Shown here: positions 43,465-54,500 of the stretch, one piece after another | Numbering within the stretch: position 1 is the stretch's first letter | Layout of the letters: each line of letters begins with the position of its first letter | DNA from: Macrothele yani | Lineage: Eukaryota; Arthropoda; Arachnida; Araneae; Macrothelidae | DNA length: 64,000 bases | Reading direction: 5' to 3' | NCBI GenBank assembly: GCA_039090855.1 | Contig: CM077027.1 | Coordinates: 101,908,424-101,972,423, forward strand | Notes under the pieces: generated by a model | What the model was told of the DNA's origin: nothing | What the model saw: only the letters and a program-made list of their open reading frames with translations | Databases searched by the model: none | Translations under genes and position numbers: made by a program

Positions 43465-43602
43465 AAAAAAAAAATCCTGTCTTCAAATCACAGGAGGGGC
43501 AACGCAACACATCCGATGACGTATATAACACAGAAAGATTCCCAAACTGAGCACGTCGCATATTCAACGTAAACCGTAGAGAGAACGGACGACCAGAGGC
43601 CC

Positions 43603-43630
43603 CAGAAGATGGCAGACAGATCTGCCGAAA
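43603..43630 (+). ncRNA. Hammerhead-like hairpin remnant, PLE 2 right arm
   Basis: CAGAAGATGGCAGACAGATC then TGCCGAAA, identical to the left arm. The position after the nuclease gene and the pattern CAGWAGAT-stem-GAAA are shared with PLE 1. Confidence 0.35.
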
Positions 43631-44077
43631 TGCAACGGACAATACATTCAAGAAGTCTGACAAAGTTTTTTTTTTTTTTTTTGGTGATTGCAATTCCTCA
43701 TGCGAATATTTTTACGAGTGATTCATTTTCCTGTTTTTCAAGTTTTCCAACATAATTTTCACATCTCCTTTGTCTTCATGTGCCTCCCGTAGTTCAACTA
43801 AAAAGTATATCCTACTCAAGAAACGTGTGGACTTTTTAAAGTTAGTCATAAAAAGCCTACACCCAAGAACCTGATGAGAACAACAGTGCAAAGATTTGAA
43901 CATCGACCAACTACAACCGAGAGGTACGCGAAAGATTTTCCCTTGAATCGCATTCGATTACCGCGATATATATTCGCAATGAATATTAATAACTTCCAAC
44001 CGAGAAATTGCTTTCCACTCAAAGGAAACATAACATGTAAAAAGTTACAGCAGTTAAAACCGCCATTAAATGGTTCT

Positions 44078-44766
44078 ACCTGAAAAAATAATGTTGCATA
44101 TTTTTTTTTTTGCGATGCATGGATAATCAGAAGTTCAGTGTATAGTAATTCACTTATAATTCGTGTTTTGTTTGTATTTTTTGGGTGTTAATCAAGGGTC
44201 ATTGTGTCTTGTGCATTCCAGGAAAACTAATTGTAGAAATTTTTTATCACTTTACCTTACAAGTTAATTTTCTATGCATTATGGAATTGTGTGTGTGTGT
44301 GTATGTATGTATATATATATACATATGTGCATATTTTTTTTTTTTTTAGATATGTGATGCACACATGAACTCTGAGCAGACGTGGGAGTCTCATGTCTCA
44401 GGAAAGCGGCACTTAAAGGTAAGATGTATTAATTTTTGGGGTCTTTTTAAAGCTGTGATTGTATTCATTATGCTTATGTTGCAAGGATTTTGAAAATTGA
44501 AATTCAAGAGAAAGTAAAAAAAAAAAAAAGAATGATGTGTGTGTGTGTGAGAGGGAGAGAGAGAGATGGGGGGGGGGGGGAGGGGGGAGCAAGTGCTCCA
44601 TAGCTGAGAGCAACCATTGGAGGTGAATAAATTCAATATATTGAAATATGTGATTAAATTGCAGCCTGTGTTTCAAAAATGGTGAGAAAATTTAATTTGT
44701 TACAACATACACTGAGTTACGTGTGTAATGTTGCATCCAAGCAAGTTGTATTCTGTTGGCAGAACT
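44078..44766 (+). repeat. Tandem segmental duplication, unit A (holds a host exon)
   Basis: A 689-bp unit from ACCTGAAAAAATAATGTTGC to TGTTGGCAGAACT. It is directly followed by unit B, which begins with the same words. Unit A carries the open exon at 44350-44418 and microsatellites (TG/TA at 44291-44330, GT/GA and a G-run at 44538-44588). Confidence 0.92.
44350..44418 (+). CDS. Host exon, second half of a U1/matrin-type zinc finger
   Basis: A poly-T tract and TTTAG precede it and GTAAGA follows. The 69-nt exon reads ICDAHMNSEQTWESHVSGKR then HLK, phase 0 at both ends. Spliced to the exon at 23176-23286 (ending Tyr-Tyr-Cys-Asn) it gives C-x2-C-x12-H-x5-H, the layout of U1-like/matrin-type C2H2 fingers (pattern C..C....NS......H..GK.H.K), which commonly bind double-stranded RNA or act in RNA processing. 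Frames other than this one hit stops. It lies in unit A of the tandem duplication. The precise gene cannot be named from these exons. Confidence 0.75.
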
Positions 44767-44979
44767 ACCTGAAAAAATAATGTTGCATTTTTTTTTTTTT
44801 TTTTTGCGATGCATGGATAATCAGAAGTTCAGTGTATAGTAATTCACTTATAATTCGTGTTTTGTTTGTATTTTTTGGTTGTTAATCAAGGGTCATTGTG
44901 TCTTGTGCATTCCAGGAAAACTAATTGTAGAAATTTTTTATTACTTTACCTTACAAGTTAATTTTCTATGCATTATGGA

Positions 44980-45026
<47 letters not shown>

Positions 45027-45027
45027 A

Positions 45028-46843
45028 TCATCATCATCATCAACCATTATCAATCCACTGCTGGCTGGACGAAGGTCTCCCCAAGTTTCCTCCACAACGG
45101 TCTGTCTTGTGCCAGTCTCCTCCATGTCACCCCTGCATACTTTCGAATTTCATCCACCCATCTCCCATGTGGTCTTCTTCTGGGTCTTTTCCTGTCCCTT
45201 GGAATCCAATCTAAAATTTCGGCTGTCCATCGATGATCTGTCCTTCTGGCAAGTATGTCCAGCCCATTGCCATTTCAGGGATTTAACTCTGATCATGATG
45301 TCTTCCACTCTTGTCATTTTTCGGATCCATGAGTTCCTCTTCTTATCTCTCCTGGTTACACCAAGTATGCACCTCTCCATGCTGCTTTGAGTTGTCTTCA
45401 GCCTTTGTATGTCTCTTTTAGTTAAGGTCCACGTCTCTGCACCATACGTAAGCACTGGAAGGATGCATTGATGAAACACTTTTCTTTTAAGACATAATGG
45501 CATATTGCTCTTGAAAATTATGCTGTTTCTTCCAAAAGCTCTCCAGGCAAGTTTTGTACGCCGATTAATTTCTTCATCAATGTGACCCTCATTTGATATC
45601 TGCTGTCCAAGATAAACGTACGTGTCTGTTATCTCCAGCTTTTCTCCATCAATCGATATATCTTCATTTCTTGTAAAAGCATTGAACATCACTTTTGTCT
45701 TCTGAAAGTTCATTTTTAATCCCACTTCTTTACTCTTGTCAGCAACTTCCTGGATCATACTCTGCAGCTCTGATGGGGTAGTTGCAAAAATGACTACGTC
45801 ATCAGCAAAACGAAGGTGGGTTAGATAATCTCCATTAATCTTTATCCCCTTGTTTTCCCAGCTCAGCGACTGAAAAACACCCTCCAATGTGGCATTAAAG
45901 AGCTTCGGAGATATGGTGTCACCTTGTCTCACTCCTTTTCCAATTTTTATGTGTGTTGTATTTTCAAACAGCCGAATCTTTGCTCTTGCATTTTCATAGA
46001 TGTTATTAATAATATTAATGTATGCATCTTCAATACCGCAGGTTTTCAGAGCCATTGTAACTGCTGATGGTTTCAGCGAATCAAAGGCTTTTTCATAATC
46101 GATAAAAGCCATGCACAATGGAAGTTCATATTCCCTCGCTCTTTCAATTAGTTCTCTCAGTACGTGGATATGATCTATTGTGCTGTAGCCACTCCTGAAT
46201 CCAGCTTGTTCTCTCGGTTGAGCCATGTCCAGTGTTACCTTCAAGCGGTGTGAAAGAACTTTAGTGAAGATTTTATAAACTACTGATAAGAGGCTGATAG
46301 GTCTGTAGTTTCCGAGATCCTCACTGTCACCTTTCTTATGTAGCAGGATCATTGTAGCGGTGTTCCAATCCTCAGGAATCTTTCCTTCATTAAGGCATCG
46401 AGTGAAAATTTGGGCGAGCACTGTTTCGATTTCTCCACTTGCTTCTAGTATGATGTCTACAGTAATTCCATCTTCTCCTGGAGCTTTTCCTCGCTTCATG
46501 TTCTTGATTGCATGTGCAACTTCTGCTGGAAGGACTGGAGGAACTCTGGTACTGGTACCTTTCATGATGTCTGGAGTGCATGTATCATCCCTTTCATAAA
46601 ATTTGGAGTAGAAATCTTTCACTCTTGTCAAAATTTTGCCTCTATTTCTTGTTACAGAACCATCTTCTTTTCTCAGTGCCATAATCTGTTTTCTTCCCTT
46701 ACTGAGATGTCCCTTTGCTATCTTTAGGCTTTGGTTGTTTTCAATTGCTTTCCTCACTAGTTCACAGTTGAATTTTCTTACGTCTTCAGTGATACTTTTT
46801 CTTACAGTCTTGCATAGCTCTATATATTCCACACCCCTCCAAA
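45028..46843 (-). mobile_element. RTE-like LINE copy (iv), best preserved
   Basis: The 3' end (TGATGA tail on the minus strand) is at 45028. The 5' truncation is at about 46830-46843, just before GTGGAATATATAG, with about 12 extra bases (TTTTGGAGGGGT on the minus strand). ATGTATGTATA on both sides (45017-45027, 46844-46854) could be the target duplication, but it lies in a microsatellite. Confidence 0.92.
45150..46842 (-). pseudogene. RTE-like reverse transcriptase, long open frame, no endonuclease
   Basis: Over 550 codons open: VEYIELCKTVRKSITEDVRK, KGHLSKGRKQIMALRKEDGS, RGKAPGEDGITVDII (RT0/1), [20 protein letters not shown] (RT2), AFIDYEKAFDSL (motif A), VRQGDTISPKLFNATLEGVF (motif B), LRFADDVVIFATTP (motif C, both Asp present), MNFQKTKVMFNAFTRNE, YVYLGQQISNEGHIDEE and LPVLTYGAETWTL. 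An inserted A near 45251 shifts the frame after KWQWAGHT, so the true C-terminus (ARRTDHRW...QQWIDNG) is read out of frame. The RT core is intact, but the apurinic endonuclease that RTE elements encode upstream is lost to 5' truncation. The family call rests on the RT wording and the tail; a related clade is possible. Confidence 0.88.
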
Positions 46844-46892
46844 ATGTATGTATATATATATATATATGTGCATATTTTTTTTTTTTTTTTAG

Positions 46893-46963
46893 ATATGTGA
46901 TGCACACATGAACTCTGAGAGCAGATGTGGGAGTCTCATGTCTCAGGAAAGCGGCACTTAAAG
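46893..46963 (+). pseudogene. Duplicated host exon, frameshifted
   Basis: Same acceptor (poly-T then TTTAG) and donor (GTAAGA) as 44350-44418, but the exon has two extra bases (GAGAGCAGA versus GAGCAGA) and is 71 nt. Reading ICDAHMNSE is followed by a shifted SRCGSLMSQESGT and TAA. Inclusion of this copy would break the zinc finger. Confidence 0.85.
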
Positions 46964-47077
46964 GTAAGATGTATTAATTTTTGGGTCTTTTTAAAGCTGT
47001 GATTGTATTCATTATGTTTATGTTGCAAGGATTTTGAAAATTGAAATTCAAGAGAGAGTAAAAAAAAAAAAAGAATG

Positions 47078-47079
<2 letters not shown>

Positions 47080-47140
<61 letters not shown>
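47080..47140. repeat. (TG)n(GA)n microsatellite
   Basis: TG repeats (47080-47091) pass into about 24 GA repeats (47092-47140), followed by G-runs. The tract is purine-only on one strand. Unit A has a shorter version at 44538-44560, so the tract expanded after the duplication. Confidence 0.95.
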
Positions 47141-47144
<4 letters not shown>

Positions 47145-47330
47145 GAGGGGGGGGGCAAGTGCTCCATAGCTGAGAGCAACCATTGGAGGTGAATAAATTC
47201 AATGTATTGAAATATGTGATTAAATTGGAGCCTGTGTTTAAAAAATGGTGAGAATTTAATTTGTTACAACATACACTGAGTTACGTGTGTAATGTTGCAT
47301 CCAAGCAAGTTGTATTCTGTTGGCAGAACT

Positions 47331-47860
47331 AAACTTCATATTTTTTAGACTTTTATCAAGCCTACGGTGTCTTTGTTTTTAGTCTCCAACTTAAAAAATA
47401 CTGTATACATGTTAAAAACATTCAATACCTTTAACCTGAAAAGGGAAAAAGTGAACATGCTTGGGATACATAATTCAAAACTTTTTCACAATATACACTA
47501 AATTTTATTTAACATTACTCAAGAATAAATTCACTGGCAAGAAATTGAATATCTTTGGAAATGCATAAGGGTAGAAGAATATGTAAATGACATGAACTAT
47601 TTTTAAAGTGTTACATAAAGTTTACATAAGGTGACATACAGTAAATTGTGAAAAGCAAAGTATTTCAATACTTGTTTTTCCCTTCTGGAATGTCCAGAAT
47701 TCTACAGATTTCTTTTCTAACTGTGGAACAGGTGGCATAAAGTTAATCATGAGGAGAGTAAAGGTCTTTCTACTGAATGCTTGCTGTCTTGAGTGACTGG
47801 TCTTGCACTCTAGTAAATGACACTGGAAACTGCAGCCTTTTAACATCAAAGGGCATGTCA
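47331..47860. other. Intron-like DNA, no gene
   Basis: No element or coding signal that I can defend. Confidence 0.45.
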
Positions 47861-47864
47861 CTCA

Positions 47865-47963
47865 CTGTACAATTAATTAACAGGATATACAATGGCAAAG
47901 ATTTCTTTATAATCCATATTATAAAGAAATATTTATCATTTGTGTATCCTGTTAATTGTACAG
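47865..47963. repeat. 99-bp imperfect palindrome (hairpin MITE)
   Basis: Arms of about 46-49 bp beginning CTGTACAATTAATTAACAGG and their reverse complement, meeting at CCAT (47914-47917), with several mismatches and a small indel. It looks like a fold-back MITE. Confidence 0.85.
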
Positions 47964-48329
47964 TGGTGTGCATTGCATCACCTGCAAAAAAACGTGAATT
48001 TTTAAGTTTAATTATTTTTTTAACTAACTAATTTGCATAGTTATTTCATCATCTATTGTTACTAGATGAAAAGTTTAATAGAGATTTCAAAAATGTCTTA
48101 ATTTTTCCTGTAGCTACTTTTGTTCTTAAGATATAACAAAATATAAGGTTTGACAAATACATTTGAATTCATGTTAGCTGCATATCAGTTGTTACAGCCA
48201 ATCGGATATTCTTTTACCTGATTGGCTGTTTCTTAATGATATCCTAATCCAGCCTTTATAATGGTTGACACAGTGCTGCTAGAGCATTGTAGTGGTATCT
48301 TCTTGTTATTATTGTGTACATTTTCAATA

Positions 48330-48530
48330 ATGGTTAAAACTGCAGAATTTTCCACAGTGGACAGAGTAAAAAGACATGTAGTTATTCTGCGTGAAGAGGA
48401 ATATTCTTCAAGACAAGTTCTGTGTGACATTGGCGAAAAGACCCCAACTCACTGGGTTTTGTTCCAGAATCCTTAGGTTGAATGACCAACTGGAACCCTC
48501 AGCTGTGGGCTAATCCTCCACACTGATGTA
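48330..48530 (+). pseudogene. Tc1-like transposase N-terminal fragment (element D)
   Basis: MVKTAEFSTVDRVKRHVVIL followed by REEEYSSRQVLCDIGEK is the first helix-turn-helix of a Tc1-type transposase (compare .S.REVS.DIGV). It loses frame after 48476. The C-terminal part of a Tc1 gene in the same orientation lies at 56785-56992, with LINE DNA between, so both may derive from one element. Confidence 0.6.
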
Positions 48531-48679
48531 CTTACCTGATTAAAAAGACAAAAAGAAATATTAAGAATGACTCAAGTGTGGGATATGGTGGACCTACCAC
48601 ACTTGAGAAGGACGGTCCACCACGGAATCGACCTAGACTTTCTAAACGGCGTATGAGAAAGTGATCTCGGCTGAATGAA

Positions 48680-49505
48680 TGTAAGATTGGTGTATGGAAT
48701 ACTAGAGGTATAAATGGCAAGATGAATGAGGTGATTGAGGATATGAATAAGTATAAACTGGATGTGCTGTGTGTAAGTGAAACCAAAAAGAAGGAAATTG
48801 GGGTAGTAAGAAGAAGTGAATGGCACGGTGAGTGTGTGGTCTGGAGTATTGGATAATATGAGAGGACAGGCTGGTGTAGGTGTGATTTTAAGTGAAAAGA
48901 TGAAGAACAACTTGATTCATTATAGTTGCATAAGTGAGAGAATTCTCTGGATTCGTTTGAAAGTGAAACTTCAGAGAATTGTAATTGTTGTAGTGTATGC
49001 TCCTTGTGACTCAGAACCTTTTGATAAGAAAGAAGATTTCTGGAATGAGCTAAAAGCTGTTTTGAGCCAGTTTGGTGCTAAAGAAAAAGTTATAATAGCA
49101 GGGGATTTCAATGCTAGAGTAGGTGTGCAGAATGCAATTTCTGACAATGTTCTGGGTAAGTTTAATGATCCTCGTGTGAATGATAATGGTGAAAGATTAA
49201 TTGAACTCTGCATTGAGAATGGTTTGTGTGTATCTAATACATTTTTCAACCACAAGTATATACACACATATACTTGGAAAAATCGTACTTTTGGTCAAAA
49301 GAGTGTGGTAGATTTTGTTATTTACGATCAGCGTTTGAAACACTTAGTTGTTGACACCCGTGTGATGAGAGGTGCGGATGTTGGTTCTGATCATTACTTG
49401 GTAGTGTCACGAGTGAAACTTAATGTTGGTTGGCGGAAAAAGAATAGGAAGAGACCCAGGATAGAAAGAATAAAGGTTGATAGGCTCTTTGAAGATCATC
49501 AGCAG
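48680..49505 (+). pseudogene. RTE-type apurinic endonuclease
   Basis: KIGVWNTRGINGKMNEVIED (the first catalytic Asn-rich motif), LDVLCVSETKKKEIG (catalytic Glu), AGVGVILSEKMKNNLIHYSC, VVVYAPCDSEP, VIIAGDFNARVGVQ (GDFNA motif), YTWKNRTFGQKSVVDFVIYD (the S..DF motif) and RGADVGSDHYLVVSRVKL (SDH motif). All catalytic boxes of the exonuclease-endonuclease-phosphatase fold are present. A frameshift near 48810 separates the first two motifs from the rest. The protein family is often annotated as craniofacial development protein 2-like because of shared ancestry with RTE/BovB endonucleases. Confidence 0.9.
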
Positions 49506-49514
49506 TACTCTGAC
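49506..49514. repeat. Left 9-bp target duplication of I-like copy 1
   Basis: TACTCTGAC here and at 55521-55529, perfect. Confidence 0.92.
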
Positions 49515-49519
49515 CCCCG

Positions 49520-49705
49520 CACGGGGATAACTGGTTTTCCAGTTATTTGGGGAGCGGCGCCCCCACGGCCCGAGCTGACCTTGTGACGGTTTTTTGCTTT
49601 TTTGTATTTGTGCTTTCACGTTACTGCAGGGACAGCTGTTCATCCAGCTGATGGGGAGTAGCGAACCCACGGCCCCAGCCGACATGTTATGTTTGATTCT
49701 TCCCA
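49520..49705 (+). promoter_or_regulatory. Duplicated hairpin units at the I-like 5' end
   Basis: Two units of about 100 bp are recognisable. Unit 1 has AACTGGTTTTCCAGTT (49530-49545) followed by GGGGAGCGGCGCCCCCACGG; unit 2 has CAGCTGTTCATCCAGCTG (49633-49650) followed by GGGGAGTAGCGAACCCACGG. Both end CCCGAGC or CCCAGCC before a GAC word. The same two hairpins exist in copy 2 at 58890-59050. LINEs need an internal 5' promoter, so this is a good candidate. Confidence 0.55.
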
Positions 49706-50337
49706 TTACAACTTTGTGTTGCCACCACCTTGACAGCACCCGCCTCAGTTGTTGGTTGCTGAGGTTGTGATTATGCGCCAGCCCTTTCCTTTCCTCTGGC
49801 TTTCTCTCCCTTTCCTGTTTTTACTATCTTCTCCACTACCTGTTCTTTTTTCTCCTCAATTTTCTACTAGACTTGCTTCTCCATTTTCTGTTCTTCTCTT
49901 GTTTTTCCGGGCTGGTTTGCTAGACCTACCTGCATGTTTGCCGTGTGCGGTGACCCATAAGGTGGAAAAGGGGATGTTGGAGGCTGAGGTTTCTGGTTGC
50001 CAGGTTGTAGTTGTCGCCAGTCGCCAACAGTCCTCTTTGCCCCTTGCTTCACCCTAAACGGGCGGCTAGGAACTAACCCACACCTAGTCAATCGGCTTGT
50101 TGTTTCGTACAACAGGATGAGTTTGGGGATAGTGCGGGCATGCCAAAGGGGTGTTACCGAGACCTGGGAAAGTCTCGGTACTCGCTGAGCGCACGTCTGA
50201 CCTATCAACATGCTATATCCGTTGCTTAACCCTAGAGTCGTGTCCTGCGTCCAATTGGGCTTGCGGACCTCCGGCTTTCCCCTGTTGGGCTCGATTGTGG
50301 GCGGGGAAATCGGCGGACGAACTTTTCACTTCTATTC

Positions 50338-51578
50338 ATGGATAAGAAAAAATTTCCCAAGAACTTCAAACAAAGCGGCCCATTGAGGAAGGGTCACCCC
50401 CTCCCAACAAGAAACCTACACCTGATTCTGCCAATGTTCGGTCCTTTTGCATCCACTCCTTGGATGCTTCAAACCCATTAAACACCAGAAGCCCCTTCTA
50501 GGATAAATAAAGCATTGCAATCAATTGCCAGCTCTCCTAAGAGCGTTAAGAAGCTGCAATCTGGAGATCTTCTTGTCGAGATGTCGAGTCCCAGATATGC
50601 TACAGTGCTTTTAAACACCACCTCTTTTTTAGATTGTCCAGTAAAAGTTACCCCTCACGGCTACCTCAATTCCTCACGAGGTGTTATCTCTTCTCAAGAC
50701 CTTCTGGAGTGCAGTGACCAAGAACTTCTGGAGGAACTGAAAGACCAACAAGTGAGTGGAGTCCGGCGCATCCTATTTCGGCGAAATGGCCAATCTGTCC
50801 CATCTCGAAACATCATACTGACCTTTAACACCCCATCCCTGCCAACATCAATCAAGGCAGGGTATCTACACCTTGAAGTGCGCCCCTTCATACCAAGTCC
50901 TCTACGATGCTTCAAATGCCAAGCATATGGTCACTCCCAGCAGTCTTGCAGGAGCACTGCTCGGTGTGGGCGTTGTACTGCAACAGACTATACTTTGCAA
51001 GATTGCATGCCGAAGCCGAGCTGTGCTTCAACTGCAAGGGATCTCATGCAGCATCATCGAGAGACTGTCCAAAGTGGAAAGAGGAAAAAGAGATCCAACG
51101 CATTAAGACCGTTGAAGGAATCTCCTACCCAGAGGCCAGAAGAAAGGTCGCTCCAAATATATCAAATCGGCGATCCTATGCATCAACGGTTGTTGCAAGG
51201 ACTACAGTCGGTACACAGACTGATAGCCAAATCCCAGTGAATTGTCCCTACAAGCTAGACGACATCATAGCTGCTGGTCTGGCAGCACTGCAATCCCGAG
51301 CTAGGGACGCGAAAGCTCCAACAACCACTGTGCCTAAACCTGCTGCAACTAACACCAGCACCACCGGGACTTCAACAACCCCGGGAGGAAAGAGAAAGGA
51401 AAAGGAGAAGAAATCTCCAGACTCCCATCATAAGATCCAGGATCGGGCAAGATCATCTGCGACACAGGAACCAAAATACCACACCATTTTACCACCAGAG
51501 ACTACAGGGCGTCGGACAAAACAGTCCCAAGTGCAAATGGACATTGCTGACGAAATGATGGAATCGGACAACTATTAG
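50338..51578 (+). pseudogene. I-like LINE ORF1 (Gag), copy 1
   Basis: Nucleic-acid-binding Gag. The putative start is MDKKKFPKNFK at 50338, after which the frame shifts to a PIEEGSPPPNKKPTPDSANV segment and ends at a stop near 50503. From 50506 the body reads INKALQSIASSPKSVKKLQS, TPHGYLNSSRGVISSQDLLE, RRILFRRNGQSVPSRNIILT and LRCFKCQAYGHSQQSC (CCHC knuckle 1), CGRCTATDYTLQDC (knuckle 2 with His to Tyr), then, after a one-base deletion near 51009, CFNCKGSHAASSRDC (knuckle 3). The tail is rich in Thr, Lys and Pro. It binds the LINE RNA in related elements. Three knuckles and the 400-residue length fit the group. Confidence 0.88.
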
Positions 51579-51589
51579 TTGTCCCAGTC

Positions 51590-54500
51590 TTTCTCGTGTT
51601 TTGTTTTTCGTTTTTTAAACATCTGCTTTCGTCATACTCTCCGGTGTGCCTTTGCCTCCAGGAGACAAAACCTAAACCATCAGACCTCCTTTCAGTTCGA
51701 GGCTACAGTGCATTTCGGAAAGATAATGTTTCAGGAGATAGAGCTTGCGGGGGAGTTGCCATCCTTGTCCCCCACAGTGTTCCAGTTTCTCTCGTTGCGG
51801 TCTCAACATCTTTACAAGCCGTTGCGGTGCCTATCTCCATGCCTGTGCCTCTAACTGTTTGCAGCGTCTATCTGCCGCCGGATGAGGACGTGAGCGTGTC
51901 CGTTCTTGAGAGATTAGTTGAGCAGCTGCCGTCACCTGCTCTTCTTCCGGGTGACTTCAATGCTCATAATCCATTTTGAGGTAGTGTCAGAACAGACACA
52001 CGAGGTCGTAGGATCGAATCTCTTCTTTCCTCGACATCTTTGTGCCTGTTTAACACCGGTGCTGACACTTAACTTCCACGAGCCTACACGAAGTTTCAGT
52101 GCAATCGATTTATCTTTGGGTCAACCATCGGTTATGGCCGACTGGTCGTGGACGGTGTGTGACGACCTCCATGGAAGCGACCACTTCCCAATTGTACTTA
52201 GGTATAATGTGAGCGTGCCATCTTCTGCCTCCCGCCCTCCTCATTGGAGGATGGATCGTGCCAAGTGGGAGGTCTTCGCATCGCCCGCAGTGATATCTTT
52301 TGCCATGGTGACCCGGGGGTCAATTGACGCAGCTGTTACTGATGTCACAACGTGTATCATTCAGGCAGCAGATCTCTCTATCCCAAAAACCTCAACGATG
52401 CTCCCTAGACGTCCGAAGCCTTGGTGGAACCCTGACTGCGCAGCGGCTAGGAGAGTTCAACATAAGGCTTGGTGTACTTTTCGGCGTTATCCGACCGATG
52501 CTAATCTTGTTAAATTTAAAAGAGCAAAATCTTATGCTCGGTTGGTGCGTCGACGAAGCAAGAGGGAGTCTTTGATGAAGTACGTTTCATCTATCAATTC
52601 ACGTGCCAGTTCAAAAACTGTTTGGGAAAAAATTCGCAAGATCCGGGGAAACTATAGTTCCAGCCAAATTTCAATCCTTGAGAATAACGGCTGCACGTAT
52701 GCTGAAGTTGGGGAGATTGTGGATTGCTTGGGCGAAGCGTTTGCCTCAGTTTCTGGTTCTCAGGCGTATCTCCCGCCCTTTCAGAGGATTAAAACAACCG
52801 CGGAACGCCAGAAAATCTCCTTTGCGCCTTTTTATAACACTGAGTATAACTCCCCCTTCAGCATGGTTGAACTACGGGTGGCTCTGCATCGGTCCGGCGC
52901 AACATCTGTCGGTCCTGACGGCATCCACTATGACATGATCTGTCATCTCTCGCAGTCGTCTCTCGAGAATCTGTTAGTGCTTTTCAACCGCATTTGGTTG
53001 GAGCACAGTTTCCCGGACTCTTGGCGAAGAGCTTTTGTTTTACCTTTTCCCAAGCCTGGCAAAGACCCCAAGTCTCCCTCTAGTTATCGACCAATTGCCC
53101 TCACTAGCTGTCTGTGCAAAATCCTTGAACGAATGGTTAATTCCCGGCTAATTTATTTTCTTGAAGAACATCAAATACTGTCTCCATCACAAAGCGGCTT
53201 CCGTCGTCATCGTTCAGCTCCTGACCATCCCCTGCTCCTTGAGACGTCTGTTCGTGAGGCGTTCGTACGTAGGCAGCACCTGGTGTCCGTATTTTTTGAC
53301 ATCGAAAAAGCTTACGATAGAGCGTGGCGTCACGGTATCCTCCGTGACCTCCACGAGAGTGGGTTGCGGGGAAACCTGCCGACCTTCATTGCCAACTTTC
53401 TTCGTAACCGTGTGTTCCAGGTGCGCCTGGGTACAACGCTCTCCGCCTTTTTCCATCAAGAACAAGGTGTTCCTCAAGGCAGCATTCTTTCGGTGACTCT
53501 GTTCATCCTCCGCATTAATTGTTTGCTCAAAAATCTTCCTCCAGCGGTTTCGGCTACCATTTATGTTGACGACCTTCACATCTTCTGTTCGTCATCGAGC
53601 ATGCATTTCGTTGAAAGGCAGCTGCAGTCTGCAATTACCCAGATTGTTAAAGCGGCTAACAATAATGGGTTTGTTCTTTCTCCCGACAAGACAGCCTGTG
53701 TCCATTTCTGCCGGAGGCGTGGCCTCCATCCTGATCCAGAGCTCTATTTGGACCGTGCAGCCATTCCAGTTTTGCCGGAAACCAAGTTCCTTGGTTTGAC
53801 CGTTGACCGTGCTCTCACCTTTCGCTCGCACGTTTGACGGCTAAGGACTTCCTGTCTAAGAGCCTTGTCAATCCTTAAGATCCTTGCCTCAGTCTCCTGG
53901 GGTGCAGACAGGACTTCTTTGTTCCGTATTTACCATTCTCTCATTCGGTCTAAGCTGGATTATGGCTGTATGGTGTATGGCTCTGCGCGTCCTACCGTTC
54001 TCCGGCCGTTGGATACCATCCACCATCAAGCGCTGCGTCTTTGTACGGGAGCATTTCGCACGTCACCCATTCCCAGCCTTTATGCCGACGCGAACGAACC
54101 GTCGCTTCATTTACGCTGTCTGCAGCTGTCTCTTCAATTTTACCTGAAACTTAAATCTCTCTCGGACCATCCTTTATACGATGCAGTTTTTCATCCCCAG
54201 CATGCTCGTTTGTTCGAGATCCGTCCCTCGTGCATTCGAACCTTCGGTCTTCGTATGGCGGCCGTAGCTCGTGATGCAGGGCTCGACTTGTCACTCGTTG
54301 GAGAGACCAGGGGCTTTGAGGATCCCCCATGGCATCCTCTTGGTGTCATGGTTGATACCAGCTTTACATCTTTTGACAAGTCCTCAAACCCGGCGTCAGT
54401 TTACCAGCAGCTCTTCGCTGAACACCGTTACGTTAATGCAGACTTTTTTCCTGTTTTCACCGATGGATCTAAGGCGGCTGGTGTTGTTGGATCCGCCGCC

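Larger units (their letters stand above)
41597..44085. mobile_element. Penelope-like element 2, head-to-head palindrome of the 3' end
   Basis: Left arm about 41597-42826 (minus orientation) and right arm about 42886-44085 (plus orientation) are inverted copies with about 60 bp between them. Each carries a nuclease-domain fragment and the same 3' untranslated region ending at CAGGTAGAACCATTTA. Identity is clearly lower than in PLE 1 (many small indels), so this event is older. Only the 3' portion (nuclease plus tail) of the element is represented in either arm. Confidence 0.88.
44767..47330 (+). repeat. Tandem segmental duplication, unit B (RTE-interrupted)
   Basis: The second copy of unit A, starting ACCTGAAAAAATAATGTTGC at 44767 and ending TGTTGGCAGAACT at 47330. 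RTE copy (iv) is inserted at 45028-46843 in the TG/TA microsatellite; the rest is highly similar to unit A. Confidence 0.92.

Noticed and set aside
47331..47520. A missing zinc-finger exon after TTTTTTAG at 47347
   Set aside because: Open for about 50 codons but with no donor at a sensible place and no Cys/His pattern.
47950..47975. Left terminus of Tc1 element D at ACAGTGGTGTGC
   Set aside because: The word is part of the 99-bp palindrome and matches the right end at 57086 only weakly.
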